DNA of 64,000 nt from Anthoceros angustus (taxonomy: Eukaryota > Streptophyta > Anthocerotopsida > Anthocerotales > Anthocerotaceae), in assembly GCA_010909165.1 (NCBI GenBank), contig MU008158.1:1575478-1639477 (forward strand), in the 5' to 3' direction. A model generated the notes under the pieces. The model worked only from the letters and a program-made list of their open reading frames with translations. It had not been told where the DNA came from and did not search any database. Positions 60,811-64,000 of this stretch are shown here, piece after piece; the stretch's first letter is position 1, and each line of letters begins with the position of its first letter. The translations under genes and the position numbers were made by a program.

Positions 60811-61625
60811 GGTCCGTTGAAATCCTCTGGACACCTGTTGCAGTTCAGCAGACCGTCGGATATTGCCGCTGCTAGAAGATGCCGTGATTCAGATCTTTCC
60901 CCACCAGTGTCAAAGAACTTCTGCTTCCCACAGTTCAGAATCTTCTTAAGGATTCTGATTCTCTAGATCCAGCACACAAAGAAGCCCTGGAGGTCATTTT
61001 AAAGGAAAGAACTGTCAACAGATTGGAATCCATCAGCAAAAGTCATGACAATGGGAAGCCTATTTGGAGAAGGTGGATTTTTGAGTAAGAAGGAGTTGGG
61101 TGATGATATACTTAGCCCAAACAGCCTGACACAAGAGGCAGGCATGCTGAAGCGGATGATGAGAAACAACTACGGCGGAAATTTATTCAGCAGGAAGCAC
61201 CACACCTGATCATTGAAATTGGCCTACACAAGCTCCAACAACTCTGGCTAAATTTTTCTTCAGCGGATTACAACTCTGGCGAAATTGCTTTTGTATGACT
61301 GTAGAGGTCTGTCGGTTATGCTAAATAATCAGGTGATGGTGATGTGAGAAACAAGGGAGTAGGGCTCCCTTTGTTCAATGTGAAGTCTAGTTTTCGACAA
61401 GGACTCCAAGGAGTGTCCATAGCTCTTGGCCCGGTTCCGATAAATTTTAGAACGGCCACGGTAGCGAGACATTCGCATCTTGGGCATCCCAACGCTACGT
61501 TGAACCTACCTCTCCTAAGCAGTGTGACTGGAGGTACCGCCCGAGTAATTCTGAAGTAGAGTTAGTTTTCGGGTGGTTACTAAGTAGAGTTAGCTTCCAA
61601 ATTAGGTTGCACAGTCTGTAAGTAG
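60801..61625 (+). pseudogene. RELCH 3'-end fragment, fourth copy
   Basis: Starts at ATGCTACAGGTCCG, equal to 52,072 and 55,261. It runs through the last RELCH exons, the stop (about 61,209) and the LTR-like block. Small deletions (GCTAGAAGATG for GCTAACGAAGATG, CAGCCTGACACAAGAGG) break the frame. Confidence 0.85.
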
Positions 61626-61959
61626 CAACAAATTAAAATTGGCTTCCTACTTAATGATAAGCGCCTTGCTCGATAAAAGATTGCTCTCTTATTGGCATAC
61701 CGAGCAGGACACGTTGCCCTAGCTCGATTGTCGTTGAGAGTAATTCAAGTATCTACTAAGTAGAGTTAGTTTCTAATTAGGTAGAAACGGTTTGCAAGAA
61801 TAAAATAGAAGTAGCAACAAAATAGAATTAAATTCCTACTTAATGGAGCTCTGTCCTCTATATGGAGACCTCTAAAGGTTAGGTTTATTATCCCTTTTCC
61901 TTGTATATTACTTACTCCTCTTGCTTCAAAGCTCTCACTCTTGTATAACTTGGTATCCT

Positions 61960-62390
61960 CACATGTGATTGCTTGCCATGTTGTGTCTCGTAGGGATGTG
62001 AAACCCCAAAGTTCGCTGGAACTGCCATCTCTGGTTCTTCCTACCAATGCCCAACGGCAAGCAACACTGAATCCTGTGAAGAGGAGGCCTGACTGAAGAT
62101 ATGCTACAGGTAGCAGAGACAGCATCCAGGTAGGTCCTGCTCTTGCCCCGACGAAGGAGAGTGCAAGTAGTGAGGGATAGTAAGCCAGAGCAAACAGCGC
62201 GATGGGAATGAAAAGTTGGAGAAGAGGTTGCATCCAACGACAGAGAGCTTGGTTCAGGACTTTCCCAAGAGTCAGCAAGTCCTGATCTGAAGTCTGTTGT
62301 TCCATGTTGTGTGGTTTCTTCAAGATGTCAATCGCTTCGGTCTGGTTATTGGGTTCCGCAGTGCATGTTAGAGCTGGCATCTGCTGGTTA
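61960..62390 (-). pseudogene. NRPS-like protein exon with transmembrane helices
   Basis: Minus-strand frame. A polar stretch (NNQTEAIDILKKPHNM) leads to two or three hydrophobic segments (LQLFIPIALFALAYYPSLLA, then TWMLSLLPVAYLQSGLLFTG) and a CRWALVGRTRDG/LWGFTSLRDTTWQ segment. In Pls-type NRPS-like proteins the membrane part sits just before the beta-helix repeats found at 59,984-60,430. These two exons are in the correct order on the minus strand with an LTR-like insertion between. Function is inferred from the family only. Confidence 0.6.
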
Positions 62391-62393
62391 CTG

Positions 62394-63929
62394 AGATTGA
62401 ATTTTGTGTTTCTCTTAATGCGCAAGCTCGTATATCTATTGAACCAAACAACTACTTTGTGATCGACCTTGATGACAAGCCAATGGTCATTAAGCCAATG
62501 GTCATTAAGCCAATTGTCATTAAGTCAATGGTCATTAAGCCAATGGTCATTAAGTCTATGGTAGAGGCTCAACAATTCAAATCGGTGGAACACTATTGGA
62601 TATCAACTTAGAACTTGAACTATTTAGTGGCTAGCTAGGTAAGAACTAAGGTAGACATTTGATAACCCGGATCAACGAAATGCGGATTCTAAGAATTTAG
62701 ATTTTTTGTGGTTGGGTAAGACAAGAAGTAGAGGCTCAACAACTCATATTAATGAATCAACATATTCTAAGAACTTGAATTGTTTCAAGGTTCGATTGTT
62801 TATTAATGCAAGAATCTCACTATCATGTTGGGTGTTAATGAAAACAATAAAAATAGTAATCAAGCATTCTAGTGTTCATTTATTTTTAATATATAATATA
62901 AAATTAAGTTTTTAAGTATAAAGAAATTTGTGAGCGGAGGCTCTAGAAGTTTTGCCACAAGACAAGCTAATTGTGTAGAATTCTTGAAGTTTTGCCACAA
63001 GACAAGCTAATTGTGTAGAATTCTTGCCACAAGACAAGCTCATTGTGCTGGAGCAGGCGCCTACTTCACCTCCCAGCTTTGTAACTAGGTCCACGAAAAG
63101 AAGCTCAACAAAAACAAAGCAAAGGGTCATGGCAGTCTGGCCATGAAGCGGTGGTGCCAAGGAAGGCAAATTTGTGAGCGGAGGCTCTAGAAGTTTTGCC
63201 ACAAGACAAGCTAATTGTGTAGAATTCTTGAAGTTTTGCCACAAGACAAGCTAATTGTGTAGAATTCTTGCCACAAGACAAGCTCATTGTGCAGCGGAAC
63301 GAACTGTGCCTACTTCACCTCCCAGCTTTGTAACTAGGTCCACGAAAAGAAGCTTTGGCGTGCCACGTTAGGTGGTCAAGTACCTTGTGGTACTTTGCCG
63401 CATGTTGCTCTAATTTTGTAACATTTGTGTCTTGGTTCTGTTGAGATTGAATTTTGTGTTTCTCTTAATGCAGCAAGCTCGTATATCTATTGAACCAAAC
63501 AACTACTTTGTGATCGACCTTGATGACAAGCCAATGGTCATTAAGCCAATGGTCATTAAGCCAATTGTCATTAAGTCAATGGTCATTAAGCCAATGGTCA
63601 TTAAGTCTATGGTAGAGGCTCAACAATTCAAATCAGTGGAACACTATTGGATATCAACTTAGAACTTGAACTATTTAGTGGCTAGCTAGGTAAGAACTAA
63701 GGTAGACATTTGATAACCCAGATCAACGAAATAGCGGATTCTAAGAATTTAGATTTTTTTGTGACTGGTTGGGTAAGACAAGAAGTAGAGGCTCAACAAC
63801 TCATATTAATGAATCAACATATTCTAAGAACTTGAATTGTTTCAAGGTTCGACTGTTTTATTAATGCAACTGAATCTCACTATCATGTTGGGTGTTAATG
63901 AAAACAATAAAAATAGTAATCAAGCATTC
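62394..63929 (+). pseudogene. Rearranged extra copies of the UAP56-motif/KPMVI gene
   Basis: 62,423-62,611 is exon 2 with its splice acceptor damaged (AATGCG for AATGCAG). 62,612-62,915 follows the original's downstream DNA. At about 62,926 it jumps back to the intron 40-bp repeats. At about 63,105 it jumps to the middle of exon 1 (CAACAAAAACAAAG). Then intron and an intact exon 2 at 63,474-63,662 follow. Neither copy has the start codon. Confidence 0.7.
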
Positions 63930-64000
63930 GTGGTATATGTTTGTATTGTAAGAACGTTAATGAACATGAAACCAACCATTTAGAGATTAATTATTGTAAG
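63930..64000 (+). repeat. Copy of 57,998-58,050
   Basis: After AAGCATTC the sequence leaves the 57,430 homology and, via a short filler, rejoins at TATTGTAAGAACG (57,998), running to the window end. Confidence 0.7.

Overview
This window is nuclear DNA from a land plant: spliced genes with short (about 70-300 bp) GT-AG introns, plant-specific gene families, and abundant plant-type transposons. Hints such as a lone exon like flagellar kinesin-9, the style of a PPR remnant, and fragments of an NRPS-like adenylating/acyltransferase protein point to a seed-free lineage (lycophyte, fern or bryophyte). This is an inference, and I cannot name the species.

Layout. 1-~3,050: minus-strand wreck of a CACTA (En/Spm) TNP2 transposase. 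4,519-19,278: one Ty3/gypsy LTR retrotransposon of about 14.8 kb with unusually long LTRs (4,296 and 4,290 bp), a tRNA-Asp-like primer site, and broken gag, protease, RT, RNase H and integrase; the LTRs themselves carry a protein-like region. 19,279-24,700: unassigned repeat-like DNA with an array of ~40-bp repeats and a 25-bp palindrome. 25,500-28,202: minus-strand Ty1/copia remnant with a 211-bp LTR and an intact iMet-type primer site. 28,220-28,860: PPR pseudogene. 30,006-30,596: a secreted protein I do not recognise. 30,879-32,909: three inverted-repeat (MITE-like) elements.

The gene-rich half follows: an AGD6/AGD7-type ARF-GAP (33.7-37.3 kb), a three-KH-domain FLK/PEPPER-type RNA-binding protein with six resolvable exons (37.9-40.2 kb), an orphan kinesin-like exon, a single-exon probable plastid protein (42.9-43.7 kb), and a large RELCH (LisH + HEAT repeat) gene (45.5-55.7 kb). 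These are housekeeping trafficking, RNA and plastid functions with no shared pathway.

56,098-64,000 is a mosaic. The RELCH 3' end joined to an LTR-like block recurs, together with exons of an NRPS-like gene and of a small two-exon gene with a UAP56-binding-like motif and a pentapeptide repeat. Many joins fall at short microhomologies.

A caution applies to the whole window. Three intragenic segments (1.4, 1.7 and 3.2 kb) are directly duplicated, and repeat copies differ mostly by 1-8 bp indels rather than substitutions. In RELCH each copy carries a different set of frameshifts. This is what two noisy reads or haplotypes stitched in tandem would look like, so gene duplication here should not be taken at face value.
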